A DNA stretch of 56,243 nucleotides from Bacteroidales bacterium (lineage in GTDB: Bacteria > Bacteroidota > Bacteroidia > Bacteroidales > UBA7960): the NCBI GenBank assembly GCA_019429055.1, contig JAHYJP010000004.1, forward strand, positions 1 to 56,243, written 5' to 3'. The position numbers were made by a program, and so were the translations under genes. Below are positions 8,617-17,845 of this stretch, piece after piece. Numbering within the stretch: position 1 is the first letter of the stretch; each line of letters begins with the position of its first letter. The notes beneath the pieces are model-generated. The model had not been told where the DNA came from. It did no database searches and saw only the letters and a list, made by a program, of their open reading frames with translations.

Positions 8617-8778
8617 TTGTTAATAGTTTCGCTGCGCTGCAGCTTTAATGTATTTAGGTTGAATTGTTGGCTACAAAGATTATCGCTGCTCTGCAGCTTA
8701 GTTATTTTTTGTTTGGATGATATACTACAAATGTTATTGCTGCGATGAAGCTCTAGTTTTTTCAATAAATTAATTCGT
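8617..8778. repeat. 54-base tandem repeat, three degenerate copies, each with a small hairpin
   Basis: The segment GCTGC-nnn-GCAGC (one base changed in copy 3) begins at 8631, 8685 and 8739, exactly 54 bases apart. Copies 2 and 3 also share the lead CTACAAA at 8671 and 8725. Copy loops differ (GCT, TCT, GAT) while stems are kept in copies 1 and 2. The array sits in the 248-base gap between the TolC/HlyD gene and the ATPase. A weaker short repeat (ATTCGTG/ATTCTTG/ATTCGTG, 8772-8799) adjoins it. No gene is credible here; a 78-residue frame simply translates the repeats. Confidence 0.75.
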
Positions 8779-8835
8779 GCAAATTCTTGAAATTCGTGGC
8801 AAATACTTTTTTCAATCAGATTCATAATTTAGCTA

Positions 8836-10455
8836 TTAAAACACCGCTTCCCCCGGCATTCCTATTTTGATACTACCGTCATTTTTGACGGTGATCTTAA
8901 CTGCATACACCTGGTTCACCCTTTCTTCCTTGGTTTGTATGGTTTTGGGGGTAAATTCGGCGCGGGAAGAGATCCAGCTTATGGTGCCTTCCATGGAGCG
9001 GTTGGTTTTCCGGTCTTCATCAATAAATACCTGTACTTTTTGTCCCAGGGCTATGTGGGGCAACTGGCTGCCACTCACGAAAACTTTCAACTCCATCTCG
9101 CTAAGATCGGCAATTTTATAAAGCGCTTTGCCCGGCATTACGAGTTCGTGGGGTTCAGCATATTTTTCCAGAATAGTTCCATTTACCGGATTCATGATTT
9201 TGCAGTTATCCAGCTGCTCGCGGGCAAGGGCAATCTGTGCATCCATGGCCTGCAACCCGGCATTGATCGAATTTTTAGAAGTGCGGGCAGCCCGTATCTG
9301 ACTTTCGATCACCTGTATCTTACCCTCCAGTTCTTCTACCTGCTGTTGCGTTGCGGCCTGATCTTTTAAAAGGTTCTTTGCCCTGTTGAACTCCCGCTCC
9401 AGGTTTGCATTCTGGGTTTCCAGCACCGCTATATTTGCATCAATTTCTTTCAGCCTCGTGTTGACAGATTCTTTTTTTGCAATCAACAGCCTGAAATTTA
9501 ATGCATACTGTATTGTGTCGATATTGGTTTTGTCCCAGTCCCATATATTCCAGGTAAGCCTGATCCCGGCAAGGTAAAAGAAATCAAAATCTTCACTCAA
9601 CATATTCAACCCGGGGCGGCCATATCCTGCCTGTGCAAAAGTGCTTACCCTGGGCATCCTTGCTGTGGATGTAAGTCTGGACGCTGCGAAAAGACTTTCT
9701 TTCTGCGATTCAAAGAGTTTTAGTTCCGGACGATTCAAAGGCTTATCTTCCTGATGAACTTCAGCGGGAAGGACCATAGTTTTATTTGTGATATTTTCAC
9801 CGGTAAGGATTCCCAGTACTTCAAGGTTGCTGGTAATCAATGCTGATAATTCATCTTTTTTTTGTTCCAGTCGCAATAATTCTGCTTCCAGCGCCCATTG
9901 GCTTGATGGTAACAAAGCGCCATTTTCAACCCCTGATCTTACGGAATGCAGTCGTTGGGATATTTCTTCCATGGTTAAATCCATGATGGCAAGATTTTCT
10001 TCCAGGATAAAGTGCCGGAAAAAGTGCTGATTTACCTGCTCCAGTACCTGATAGAGTTGCACTTCGATTTCTTTCAGCTCAGCCTGGTGTTGTACTTCAC
10101 GTAGTTTCTGGCGATTCTTTGCACTACCCCCATCATAGATCATTTGTTGCACTTCCACACTCATGCGGTACTGATCGCGGGTGGGTGAAGGAAAATCAAA
10201 ACCGGGCAGTTCCATCCCGATATCGATTACATCCGACTGGTAAGTTGCCTGGGCATTGAATACAGACTGGGGCAGCCAGGATGAAGCAATAATATCCTTA
10301 TTCAGGTTGCTGATCTTTTCAAATTCAGCTTTTTGCAGCCCAACTGGATGGTTCTCCATGGCTTTTTCATAACATTCCTGCAAAGTGATGGTGTTTTGGG
10401 AAATTGCAGAAATACCTACGAGTAAAAACCCTGTGAGAAAAATGAGTCTTAGCAT
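8836..10455 (-). CDS. TolC-HlyD fusion: outer-membrane efflux protein joined to the C-terminal part of a membrane-fusion protein
   Basis: This 539-residue frame joins two genes that are normally separate. Residues 1-20 are a signal peptide. Residues 21 to about 330 are a TolC-type efflux protein: the first repeat, then the start of the second, including YLAGIRLTWNIWDWDKT. From about residue 336 it is HlyD/YbhG-like: coiled coil (336-415), half-lipoyl KIMNPVNGTILEKY (419-432), and the beta barrel with EFTPKTIQTKEERVNQVYAV (500-519), ending at a normal HlyD C-terminus. About 110-130 residues of TolC and about 90-100 residues of HlyD, with its membrane anchor, are absent. An in-frame deletion joining tolC to hlyD at about 9435-9465 explains this best; a working fusion is possible but would lack half of the TolC barrel and helices. 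Confidence 0.85.
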   Translation of the reverse strand: MLRLIFLTGFLLVGISAISQNTITLQECYEKAMENHPVGLQKAEFEKISNLNKDIIASSWLPQSVFNAQATYQSDVIDIGMELPGFDFPSPTRDQYRMSVEVQQMIYDGGSAKNRQKLREVQHQAELKEIEVQLYQVLEQVNQHFFRHFILEENLAIMDLTMEEISQRLHSVRSGVENGALLPSSQWALEAELLRLEQKKDELSALITSNLEVLGILTGENITNKTMVLPAEVHQEDKPLNRPELKLFESQKESLFAASRLTSTARMPRVSTFAQAGYGRPGLNMLSEDFDFFYLAGIRLTWNIWDWDKTNIDTIQYALNFRLLIAKKESVNTRLKEIDANIAVLETQNANLEREFNRAKNLLKDQAATQQQVEELEGKIQVIESQIRAARTSKNSINAGLQAMDAQIALAREQLDNCKIMNPVNGTILEKYAEPHELVMPGKALYKIADLSEMELKVFVSGSQLPHIALGQKVQVFIDEDRKTNRSMEGTISWISSRAEFTPKTIQTKEERVNQVYAVKITVKNDGSIKIGMPGEAVF

Positions 10456-10460
10456 AATTC

Positions 10461-10820
10461 CTAATCTTTGGTGATTTGAATGGATTGGATAATGAAATCG
10501 GCAACTTCTGCTTTTTGCGACTCCAAAAATTTGTTATAAGCTCTTTTGTCGTTTTGGAAAAGCACCGGTTGGATCATGTTTCTTCCTACCAGCGGAAATA
10601 CAGACATGGAAATAAGGTTGATAATAAGCTGGTTAGGGTCTACAGGACGGATTATTCCCTTTTGGGCAGCATCCGTAATCATATCAAAAACCTTTTGGAT
10701 GGGTAATCCTGCATTAACAAATGCATTGGCAAGCCGTTCGGGGTTTTTGTTGATCTCTTCCAGGATGAAAAAGGGTATGCTGGGGTTGCGGTTAAGAATT
10801 TCAATATAAGTTTGAAACAT
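10461..10820 (-). CDS. TetR-type regulator, ligand-binding domain only (DNA-binding domain missing)
   Basis: The 119 residues match the C-terminal half of Bacteroidota TetR regulators found at the head of TolC/HlyD/ABC operons: RNPSIPFFILEEINKNPERL near the start, then DPNQLIINLISMSVFPLVGR and an end typical of the family (AEVADFIIQSI). A full protein has about 200 residues. The missing 80 or so would hold the helix-turn-helix. Upstream the frame meets a stop (TAA) about 13 codons before the ATG, and the 309-base AT-rich gap beyond encodes nothing like a helix-turn-helix. It ends five bases before the TolC-HlyD frame. It is therefore probably a remnant unable to bind DNA. Confidence 0.8.
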   Translation of the reverse strand: MFQTYIEILNRNPSIPFFILEEINKNPERLANAFVNAGLPIQKVFDMITDAAQKGIIRPVDPNQLIINLISMSVFPLVGRNMIQPVLFQNDKRAYNKFLESQKAEVADFIIQSIQITKD

Positions 10821-11129
10821 TTTATAAAAAAATAATAGTGAGCTACTTGAGCTGAATTTTATTTAAGGATTATTCAAGTAGAATAAAGGGTTTTACAAAC
10901 ACTTCAACAGTGTAATAGTAGTAAAGAAATTGCACCAATAATGCCTCGAAAAAACCGGAGAATGTTTAAGGAATCATATTATTGGCTTTAGACAAAAAAA
11001 GTTTCCACAGTATAAATATATTGTTGAATATGAGAATGTAAACGATTTTTTTATTTACTTTACTCATCAAAATATATAACCGGATTTTGGTTTCAATAAA
11101 ATTCAAATGTAAACCTAAAGCACACGAAC
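10821..11129. other. Gene-free gap between the TetR remnant and the DUF2817 gene
   Basis: This 309-base AT-rich stretch holds no credible coding frame and no trace of the missing TetR DNA-binding domain. It contains the inverted repeat at 10843-10881 and must carry the promoter of the rightward DUF2817 gene, although I see no clear TAnnTTTG element. Confidence 0.6.
10843..10881 (-). repeat. Inverted repeat upstream of the TetR remnant
   Basis: CTACTTGA (10843-10850) and TCAAGTAG (10874-10881) form a perfect 8-base inverted repeat with a 23-base spacer. On the reverse strand a run of T follows shortly after, so it may be a relic terminator of a lost upstream gene, or an operator of the efflux operon. 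Confidence 0.35.
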
Positions 11130-12380
11130 ATGAAAACACTTACAAAGGTTTTAAAATATGTTGTATTGCCATTGCTGATAGTAATTGTAGCAGTTCTTTT
11201 TTACATATCCATTGGATTTGGCAAACTGGATTTTAAGGATGATTTTCCGGTTACCGAAGATTATGCGGCACTTTATCCTGAAAGCTATGAGGCTGCAAGA
11301 GATGATTTTCGTGCTCTTTCAGCAGAATTGCATGCAAATTATGAAAATGTTCAGTATTTTCCTTTGTGGGTGCCATCAGAAACAGATGCTGATCTTACTA
11401 TTGATGTTTGCTACATTCCCGCACAAGGTGATAGTTTAAATTTACTCATTTTGAGTTCAGGGATTCACGGTGTAGAAGGGTATGTTGGATATGCTGTTCA
11501 GGAATTTTTTATAAGTAATTATTTAAATGAAACGTTTCTGGAAAATACAGGAGTACTACTTCTGCATGCAGTAAATCCCTACGGATTTAAATACCACCGG
11601 AAAGTTACCGAAAACAATGTGGATATGAATCGTAACAGTCCGTCAACCGTTGATTTATACGAAACCCACAATGAGGGCTATTCTCTTGTGTATGATCTTA
11701 TTAATCCACAGGATAAGGTAAAGACAAATTCACTGGAAAACCGGTTTTTCTTTATAAAAGCCATTAACGAAATCCGTAAAAAATCTTTACCTGTATTGAG
11801 GCAGGCTGCTTTGCAGGGACAATATACAAATCCTGAAGGAATTTATTATGGTGGTGAGGCTCCCGAGCCACAGATCGGGTTGCTATCGCCCATTCTTTCG
11901 GAAATTTCCGATCCCTATCAAAAGATAATGATATTGGATTTACATACCGGTTATGGCGAAAGGGGCAAGTTGCACCTTTTCACAAATCCTATGGAAGATG
12001 ATGAAAAAAGAAAAATGGAAAGAATCTTTGATGGATTTGTTATTGACTGGGGTGATTCTGATGAGTTTTATACCATCACTGGTGAATTTACCAGTTTTGT
12101 AGGTGCTCAAGCTCCAGGCAAGGACTTTTATCCCATGGTTATAGAATATGGAACTCTTGACAGTCAAACTACAATGGGTTCATTAAAGTCAATTCATATT
12201 ATGATACTGGAAAACCAGGGGTATCATTTTGGTTTTGCATCAGTTAAAGATTCCATGAAGGTGAAAGCTGATTTTCTTGAATTGTATTATCCTGATTCGG
12301 AAAGCTGGAGAAGCTATGTCATAGAGCAAACCCAGGACCTGTTTGATGTGGTGCTGCCCCGGTTTACCATGCATGAGTAA
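11130..12380 (+). CDS. DUF2817 family protein, M14-like metallopeptidase
   Basis: The 416-residue protein has one N-terminal membrane anchor (about residues 9-28) and an extracytoplasmic zinc-peptidase-like domain. SGIHGVEGYVG (111-121) supplies the H-x-x-E zinc motif, NPYGFKYHRKVTENNVDMNRN (about 153-172) resembles the M14 substrate-binding segment, and LDLHTGYGERG (about 272) gives a third histidine. DUF2817 belongs to the carboxypeptidase-like M14 clan; its substrate is unknown. It is anchored outside the inner membrane, so it may trim peptides or cell-wall pieces. The gene is monocistronic and converges with the AraC-type regulator, whose stop is one base away. Confidence 0.85.
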   Translation: MKTLTKVLKYVVLPLLIVIVAVLFYISIGFGKLDFKDDFPVTEDYAALYPESYEAARDDFRALSAELHANYENVQYFPLWVPSETDADLTIDVCYIPAQGDSLNLLILSSGIHGVEGYVGYAVQEFFISNYLNETFLENTGVLLLHAVNPYGFKYHRKVTENNVDMNRNSPSTVDLYETHNEGYSLVYDLINPQDKVKTNSLENRFFFIKAINEIRKKSLPVLRQAALQGQYTNPEGIYYGGEAPEPQIGLLSPILSEISDPYQKIMILDLHTGYGERGKLHLFTNPMEDDEKRKMERIFDGFVIDWGDSDEFYTITGEFTSFVGAQAPGKDFYPMVIEYGTLDSQTTMGSLKSIHIMILENQGYHFGFASVKDSMKVKADFLELYYPDSESWRSYVIEQTQDLFDVVLPRFTMHE

Positions 12381-12381
12381 T

Positions 12382-13536
12382 TCATTTATCTGAATTAACT
12401 GGTTTTGTGGCGGATAAAAACTCACCCGGTGTTTTGCCTGTTGTTTTCTTGAAAACCCGGTTGAAGGTGGCTTTGGAGTTGAAGCCTGATTCCCACGCAA
12501 GGCCCATGATGGTTATGTTTTTATCATTTTGATTTTTACAAAGCCTTTTAAATTCTTCTATGCGGTAAAAATTTATAAAATCGAAGAAGTTCTTATTAAG
12601 CCTGTTGTTGAGAATACCCGATAAATAATCAACGTGGGTATTTATCTCTTTTGCCAGGGTTGAAATAGTGAGTTCTGGCTGCAAATGGGGTTTCTTGTCG
12701 TTCATGAAGCGCAGGAGACTGTCGATAAATTCTTTTTCTGAGCTGTCAGTTTTTTCTTCATAACTGATAGTTGCAGGTTCTTTATCCAGTTCTTCAGGTA
12801 TTTCCCGGGTAAGAAAAATGTTAGCCTGCCGGTAACCCCTGTATCCCAATATAGCAACAAATACGGCAGCAAAAGAATATACCGTTGTGAGCAAAACATC
12901 ATAGGGCAGAACATTGAAAAAGTAATCTATGGCATACATACTGCTGTTTACAGCATAGAAAAAAATACTTGCCACAAGCAGAAATTTCAACCATTTAAGG
13001 TCGATATCCGATACTTCGGAGAAATAATCTTTAATTCGCCGGTCATACTTACGGATCAGTAAAATCCCCCAAATAAAATAACCCTGGGTTGATATGGCAA
13101 TCATTCCAATAATGAAAGGGAATGCAAAATCATTTTTAAATGCTTCTTCGGTTACAGCCAAGATCTTTTCTTCAACAGGCTTGGTATATACATTGAAGAC
13201 CATAACCAGAAAAATCAACAGAAAAGGAAGGAAATGAAGAGTATATTTGGGTTTGAACCGGAAGTTTTTCGCAGTTAGTGATTTTATATAAAACCACAAT
13301 GCGGGTCCGTGCAAAAAGATGAAAGGGGGAGAAGTATTAATAAAGAAGTGATATTTGAAATTATGTTCCAGATTGTAGGCCTCCATATAACCCAGAAACA
13401 GGGTAATGCCATATATGGCAAACAGGGCAGACAAAAAATAATCGGAAAGTACCTTTTGTTTTTTGGTCAATACCATTCCAATCAACACAAGCGTGTGGTA
13501 AGCTCCTATCAGAAGTATGACTTTCATAAACCGCAA
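12382..13536 (-). CDS. AraC-family transcription regulator with N-terminal membrane domain
   Basis: This 384-residue protein has about seven hydrophobic helices in residues 3-225, then a cytoplasmic C-terminal DNA-binding domain of AraC type (about 275-375). The second helix-turn-helix reads MGLAWESGFNSKATFNRVFKK followed by TTGKTPGEF, the characteristic AraC signature. Membrane-anchored AraC regulators of this layout are common in Bacteroidota and are thought to sense an extracellular or membrane signal; the signal here is unknown. It converges with the DUF2817 gene and is divergent from the copper ATPase 201 bases away. No promoter element is clear. Confidence 0.88.
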   Translation of the reverse strand: MRFMKVILLIGAYHTLVLIGMVLTKKQKVLSDYFLSALFAIYGITLFLGYMEAYNLEHNFKYHFFINTSPPFIFLHGPALWFYIKSLTAKNFRFKPKYTLHFLPFLLIFLVMVFNVYTKPVEEKILAVTEEAFKNDFAFPFIIGMIAISTQGYFIWGILLIRKYDRRIKDYFSEVSDIDLKWLKFLLVASIFFYAVNSSMYAIDYFFNVLPYDVLLTTVYSFAAVFVAILGYRGYRQANIFLTREIPEELDKEPATISYEEKTDSSEKEFIDSLLRFMNDKKPHLQPELTISTLAKEINTHVDYLSGILNNRLNKNFFDFINFYRIEEFKRLCKNQNDKNITIMGLAWESGFNSKATFNRVFKKTTGKTPGEFLSATKPVNSDK

Positions 13537-13737
13537 TTTAGCGGCGGTAAAGTTAGAATATTTTGGTTTATTTTGGTTCCGGCAAAATTTTATCTGAAAT
13601 TCTGAGATTCTTAATTTTATTCGTGTGCTATGATATTTTAAATTTCCTTTTTTTTACAAACTCTTTGCCAGATCAATTGTTAATGAAGAAGGAATTATTT
13701 ATGTAAATTCCTGAATATTTCAAGAAAAAATTTTTAT

Positions 13738-15879
13738 ATGGAAAATCAATCTATTCATACAGTTGAGCTAAAAGTAGAAGGCATGAGCTGCACCAATTGC
13801 TCACTGGGTATAAAGAAAGCCCTTGAAAAGCAGGGTTTTACCGGTGTTGATGCTGATTTCACTACTGATGATGTTCGCTTTGAAACCAACGACGAGTCCA
13901 AAATTGACAAAGCTGTAAAAACCATAGAGGGCCTGGGTTACAAGGTGGCTTTCCGAAAAGAAGATACCCTTGACGATGAGCCTGAAAAGAAAGGCCTGAG
14001 TTCAATTGAGAAGAAATTCTGGTTTACGGCAATTTTTACAGTGCCGCTGATCATGGCCATGTTTGTTCCCATTGACTTCCTGCATAACGATTATTTTCAG
14101 CTTGCTCTGACAATTCCGGTTTTTGCTGTGGGTTTCTGGCATTTTGGTAAAAGTGCGTTTAATAGTTTGCGGGCCGGTGTCACCAATATGGATGTGCTCA
14201 TTTTTTTGGGTAGCACTGCTGCTTTTATTTACAGTCTTGTGGGTACTATTTACAGGCTGGGGCATGATTATATGTTCTACGAAACGTCTGCAAGTATCAT
14301 AAGTATTGTATTGCTGGGAAATATGCTTGAGCACCGCTCTGTAAAGAAAACCACATCAGCTATTGATGAGCTTACACGGTTGCAGAAAACCACTGCCAAG
14401 CGCATTACCCAGGAAATGCATGAAGGTCAGGAGTATATTGAAGAGATTGATGCATCCCTGGTAAAAACCGGCGATTATGTATTGGTAAATACAGGAGATA
14501 AGATCCCTGTCGATGGTGAAATTTACTGGGGTCACGGGAGCATTGACGAATCCATGGTTTCAGGTGAAAGTATACCTGTTGATCGTACCAATGGTGATAA
14601 AGTTATCGGGGGTACAATCCTGGAAAAAGGAAATATTAAAGTTCGCACAACAGCTACAGGAAAAGACACCGTGCTATCCCAGATCATTGAAATGGTGCGT
14701 AATGCACAAAAAGATAAACCACGGTTGCACAATCTGGCCGATAAGATCAGTGCGGTATTTGTACCTACCGTCGTGGGTATTGCCATACTTACACTTGTGG
14801 GATGGTATTTTTTAGGCGACCTGCCATTTCGTGATTCCCTGATGCGTGGTGTGGCCGTTTTGGTTATTGCTTGTCCCTGTGCTTTAGGTCTTGCCATTCC
14901 TACTGCTGTTGTTGTAGGGCTTGGGCGTACTGCAAAAAGCGGAATTCTCATCAAAGGGGGTAGCGTTTTTGATAAGTTCCCCAAAATAGAAAAGATCATT
15001 TTCGACAAAACGGGCACACTTACAACGGGCAAATTCAGGGTAAAGACCCTGGAAGCTTTGGGCGGAAAAAGCCAGCAAAGTCTGGTTGCCCTTTTGTATA
15101 GTATGGAGAAACACTCTTCACACCCCATTGCCAAATCCATTGTCCGAGAACTTAAAGGTGCCGAGCCCATTTTGTTTGATAAGGTGGAAGAGGAGAAAGG
15201 ACTGGGATTAACGGCATGGGATAAGAACGGGAATGTTTACAAAGCAGGGTCTTATGATACAGTGCGTTCACTAACCAGCGATAATACACATAGCATTTAC
15301 ATTTCGATGAACGATAAGCTCATCGGCTGGGTTGATATTGAGGATGAAATTAAACCCGAAGCAAAGGAAGCCATTGACTATCTGAAAAAACGTGGAATAA
15401 CAACAGTTTTATTAAGCGGTGACAGAGAAAAGAACTGCAGGGATATAGCTTCAAAATTAGGAATAGATGAGGTTTATTTTGAAAAACGACCTGATGAGAA
15501 ACTTCAGATCGTTGAAGAACTTTCTGCAAAGTATAAGGTTGCAATGGTTGGTGACGGTATCAATGATGCACCCGCTCTGGCCAAAGCTTATGTGGGGATA
15601 AGTATGAGTGATGCCACGCAGGTAGCAGTAAAATCAGCTGAAGTAGTTTTACTTAAGGGAAACCTGAGCTTATTATCCAAAACATTTGGTTTGGCAAGAA
15701 TAACCCAACGTACCATTAAGGAAAACCTTTTCTGGGCCTTCATTTATAATATCATGGCCATTCCACTGGCAGTTATTGGTTTGTTGAGTCCTATGGTTGC
15801 CGCTGCAGCAATGGCACTTTCAGATGTTGTGGTGGTATTAAATTCCTTGCGGCTGAAAAAGCGCAAGCTTCCTTCATAG
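13738..15879 (+). CDS. copA: Copper-translocating P-type ATPase CopA
   Basis: This 713-residue P1B ATPase opens with a heavy-metal-binding domain carrying GMSCTNCS (C18, C21). Membrane helices follow, then actuator motif SGES, the CPC metal site in helix 6 (379-381), the phosphorylation site DKTGT (D423), the SSHP nucleotide-binding histidine, and MVGDGINDAPAL in the hinge. Helix 7 has the YN pair of Cu+ pumps. Helix 8 reads MALSDVVVVLNSL, where the second serine of the usual MxxSS motif is aspartate. It should export Cu+ from the cytoplasm. No copper regulator or chaperone adjoins it. A hairpin terminator follows the stop. Confidence 0.95.
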   Translation: MENQSIHTVELKVEGMSCTNCSLGIKKALEKQGFTGVDADFTTDDVRFETNDESKIDKAVKTIEGLGYKVAFRKEDTLDDEPEKKGLSSIEKKFWFTAIFTVPLIMAMFVPIDFLHNDYFQLALTIPVFAVGFWHFGKSAFNSLRAGVTNMDVLIFLGSTAAFIYSLVGTIYRLGHDYMFYETSASIISIVLLGNMLEHRSVKKTTSAIDELTRLQKTTAKRITQEMHEGQEYIEEIDASLVKTGDYVLVNTGDKIPVDGEIYWGHGSIDESMVSGESIPVDRTNGDKVIGGTILEKGNIKVRTTATGKDTVLSQIIEMVRNAQKDKPRLHNLADKISAVFVPTVVGIAILTLVGWYFLGDLPFRDSLMRGVAVLVIACPCALGLAIPTAVVVGLGRTAKSGILIKGGSVFDKFPKIEKIIFDKTGTLTTGKFRVKTLEALGGKSQQSLVALLYSMEKHSSHPIAKSIVRELKGAEPILFDKVEEEKGLGLTAWDKNGNVYKAGSYDTVRSLTSDNTHSIYISMNDKLIGWVDIEDEIKPEAKEAIDYLKKRGITTVLLSGDREKNCRDIASKLGIDEVYFEKRPDEKLQIVEELSAKYKVAMVGDGINDAPALAKAYVGISMSDATQVAVKSAEVVLLKGNLSLLSKTFGLARITQRTIKENLFWAFIYNIMAIPLAVIGLLSPMVAAAAMALSDVVVVLNSLRLKKRKLPS

Positions 15880-15885
15880 AAAAAG

Positions 15886-15912
15886 CAAAGGGCTGCAAAA
15901 CGCAGCCCTTTG
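15886..15912. terminator. Bidirectional terminator between copA and rho
   Basis: CAAAGGGCTGC (15886-15896) pairs perfectly with GCAGCCCTTTG (15902-15912). On the reverse strand the hairpin is followed by CTTTTTC, a better T-run than on the forward strand, so it should stop rho transcription and more weakly copA. Confidence 0.8.
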
Positions 15913-15964
15913 TAATTTGAGTTCCCGAATGTTTTAGGAATTAAGCTTTCTGAACCTGTATCCT

Positions 15965-17740
15965 TTATCCATTCATAGAAAGAAGGAACTCTTCATTTGT
16001 TCTTGTATGTCTTATCTTTCCCATGAGGAATTCCATTGCTTCAATGGGCGTCATATCTGCTATAAATTTACGCAAAATCCACACACGATTCATCATATCT
16101 TTATCCATAAGGAGATCTTCACGACGTGTGCCTGAAGCAACAATGTCGATGGATGGGAATATCCGCTTGTTGGAAAGTCTGCGATCCAGCTGCAGTTCCA
16201 TATTACCGGTTCCCTTGAACTCTTCGAAAATCACCTCATCCATTTTTGATCCTGTATCAATTAATGCTGTGGCAATTATTGATAATGAACCTCCATCTTC
16301 AATGTTACGTGCAGCGCCAAAGAAACGTTTGGGCTTATGTAATGCATTGGCATCCACACCACCCGAAAGTACCTTACCTGAAGCGGGTGCAACAGTATTG
16401 AAGGCGCGCGCCAGACGGGTAATCGAGTCGAGCAGAATTACTACATCATGTCCGCATTCTACCATCCTTTTGGCTTTCTCAAGAACAATGTTGGCAACCT
16501 TAACGTGTCTTTCAGCCGGCTCATCAAAAGTTGATGAAATAACCTCAGCTTTTACGTTTCTTGCCATTTCTGTAACCTCTTCCGGTCGCTCATCTACCAG
16601 CAGTACAATAAGAAATACCTCGGGATGATTAGCTGCAATGGCATTGGCAACATCCTGCAGCAAAACAGTTTTACCGGTTTTGGGTTGTGCTACAATAAGT
16701 CCGCGCTGACCTTTACCGATAGGTGCAAACATATCGATAATACGCGTTGATAAATTGGATTGTGAATGACCGGTAAGTTCAAATTTTTCCTGTGGAAATA
16801 ATGGTGTAAGAAAATCGAAAGGTACCCTGTCTCTGACTTCTGCAGGGTTTCTTCCATTGATTTTTTCAACTTTGATAAGCGGAAAATATTTTTCGTTTTC
16901 CTTGGGAGGACGAATACCACCTTCAACCGTATCGCCGGTTTTGAGACCGAATAGCTTGATCTGGCTTTGCGATACATAAATATCGTCAGGTGAGTTTAGA
17001 TAATTATAGTCAGATGATCTCAGGAAACCATAACCATCGGGCATGATTTCGAGTACCCCTTCAGCAGTGATTATTCCGTCGAATTCATATACGGATTCCT
17101 GCGGACGGCGTGGTTTCTGACCAAAATCTTTTTCCCTGGAAGGTTGATTACCCTGGTTCTGATCAGGTTCCTGCGAGCGTTGCTGCCTGTCACTACCTTG
17201 CTGGGTATGCTGGAAATTAGTTTTCTTGAAATTACCCTGTTGTTGACTCTGCTGTTGCTGAGCGCCTTGCTGACCCCTTCCTTTATCTGGCTCCTGTTTC
17301 CGGTCATGTCTTCTTTCCTGGTCCTTTCTGGTTTCGGCTTCAGTTACTTCCCTGGCAGGTGGTTTAATTGCAGGAGTTTCTGTTTTCTCCTGGGGCTTAT
17401 CAAACTGTTTTTGTTGTGGTGGTTTGGCTGCTACTTCTCTTGCAGATTGGGCTGCTTCTGAAATTTTATTTTCAGGCTTTTCTTCCCTGGGTTTTAATTC
17501 GGTTGAATCTTTTTTTGTAGGGCCGCCTTTTGCCGGAATTCTTTTTCTCGGACGACCGGGGTTTTTGTCCTTTTTTTCTTTCTGGAGCATCTCTTCTGAT
17601 GGATTGAGAGCTTGTGCGTCCAGAATTTTATAAATAAGTTCCTGCTTCTTAAAGGAGTCGACCTTTTTGATATTAAGGTCTTTCCCAATCTCCTTAAGTT
17701 CTGTAAGGAGCTTATTGTTAAGTTCTACAATATCGTACAT
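15965..17740 (-). CDS. rho: Transcription termination factor Rho with Bacteroidota-type insertion
   Basis: The 591-residue protein is an RNA-dependent ATPase hexamer that ends transcription. Residues 1-45 are the Rho_N helical domain. Residues about 50-215 are a low-complexity insert rich in Q, K, E, R and P, absent from E. coli Rho (419 residues) and typical of Bacteroidota. An RNA-binding cold-shock domain follows ([14 protein letters not shown], about 235-248). The RecA-like motor has Walker [11 protein letters not shown] and a Walker [14 protein letters not shown] (Q-loop nearby). The insert probably forms a disordered RNA-binding or condensate-forming region, as reported for other such Rho proteins. 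The gene is divergent from the DUF4293 gene. Confidence 0.97.
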   Translation of the reverse strand: MYDIVELNNKLLTELKEIGKDLNIKKVDSFKKQELIYKILDAQALNPSEEMLQKEKKDKNPGRPRKRIPAKGGPTKKDSTELKPREEKPENKISEAAQSAREVAAKPPQQKQFDKPQEKTETPAIKPPAREVTEAETRKDQERRHDRKQEPDKGRGQQGAQQQQSQQQGNFKKTNFQHTQQGSDRQQRSQEPDQNQGNQPSREKDFGQKPRRPQESVYEFDGIITAEGVLEIMPDGYGFLRSSDYNYLNSPDDIYVSQSQIKLFGLKTGDTVEGGIRPPKENEKYFPLIKVEKINGRNPAEVRDRVPFDFLTPLFPQEKFELTGHSQSNLSTRIIDMFAPIGKGQRGLIVAQPKTGKTVLLQDVANAIAANHPEVFLIVLLVDERPEEVTEMARNVKAEVISSTFDEPAERHVKVANIVLEKAKRMVECGHDVVILLDSITRLARAFNTVAPASGKVLSGGVDANALHKPKRFFGAARNIEDGGSLSIIATALIDTGSKMDEVIFEEFKGTGNMELQLDRRLSNKRIFPSIDIVASGTRREDLLMDKDMMNRVWILRKFIADMTPIEAMEFLMGKIRHTRTNEEFLLSMNG

Positions 17741-17845
17741 GAATTGTATGGATTAAAATTGTTTTGAAGTTTGTGACAAAATATTATCGGATTTCAAATG
17801 CAAAGAAAATAACCTGCCATGCATATTTTGTTTAACACAAATTGC

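Noticed and set aside
7699-8778. CRISPR array or insertion sequence in the efflux operon gaps
   Set aside because: Repeats are adjacent and degenerate with no unique spacers of equal size, no cas genes, no transposase and no target duplications.
8589-8825. A 78-residue frame directly upstream of the ATPase gene
   Set aside because: It consists of translated intergenic repeats (54-base array and ATTCGTG units) and looks like no protein; the 18-residue periodicity follows from the DNA repeat.
17144-17461. A 105-residue frame opposite the Rho low-complexity region
   Set aside because: It is the antisense of a Q/K/E/R-rich stretch, which always gives long hydrophobic frames.
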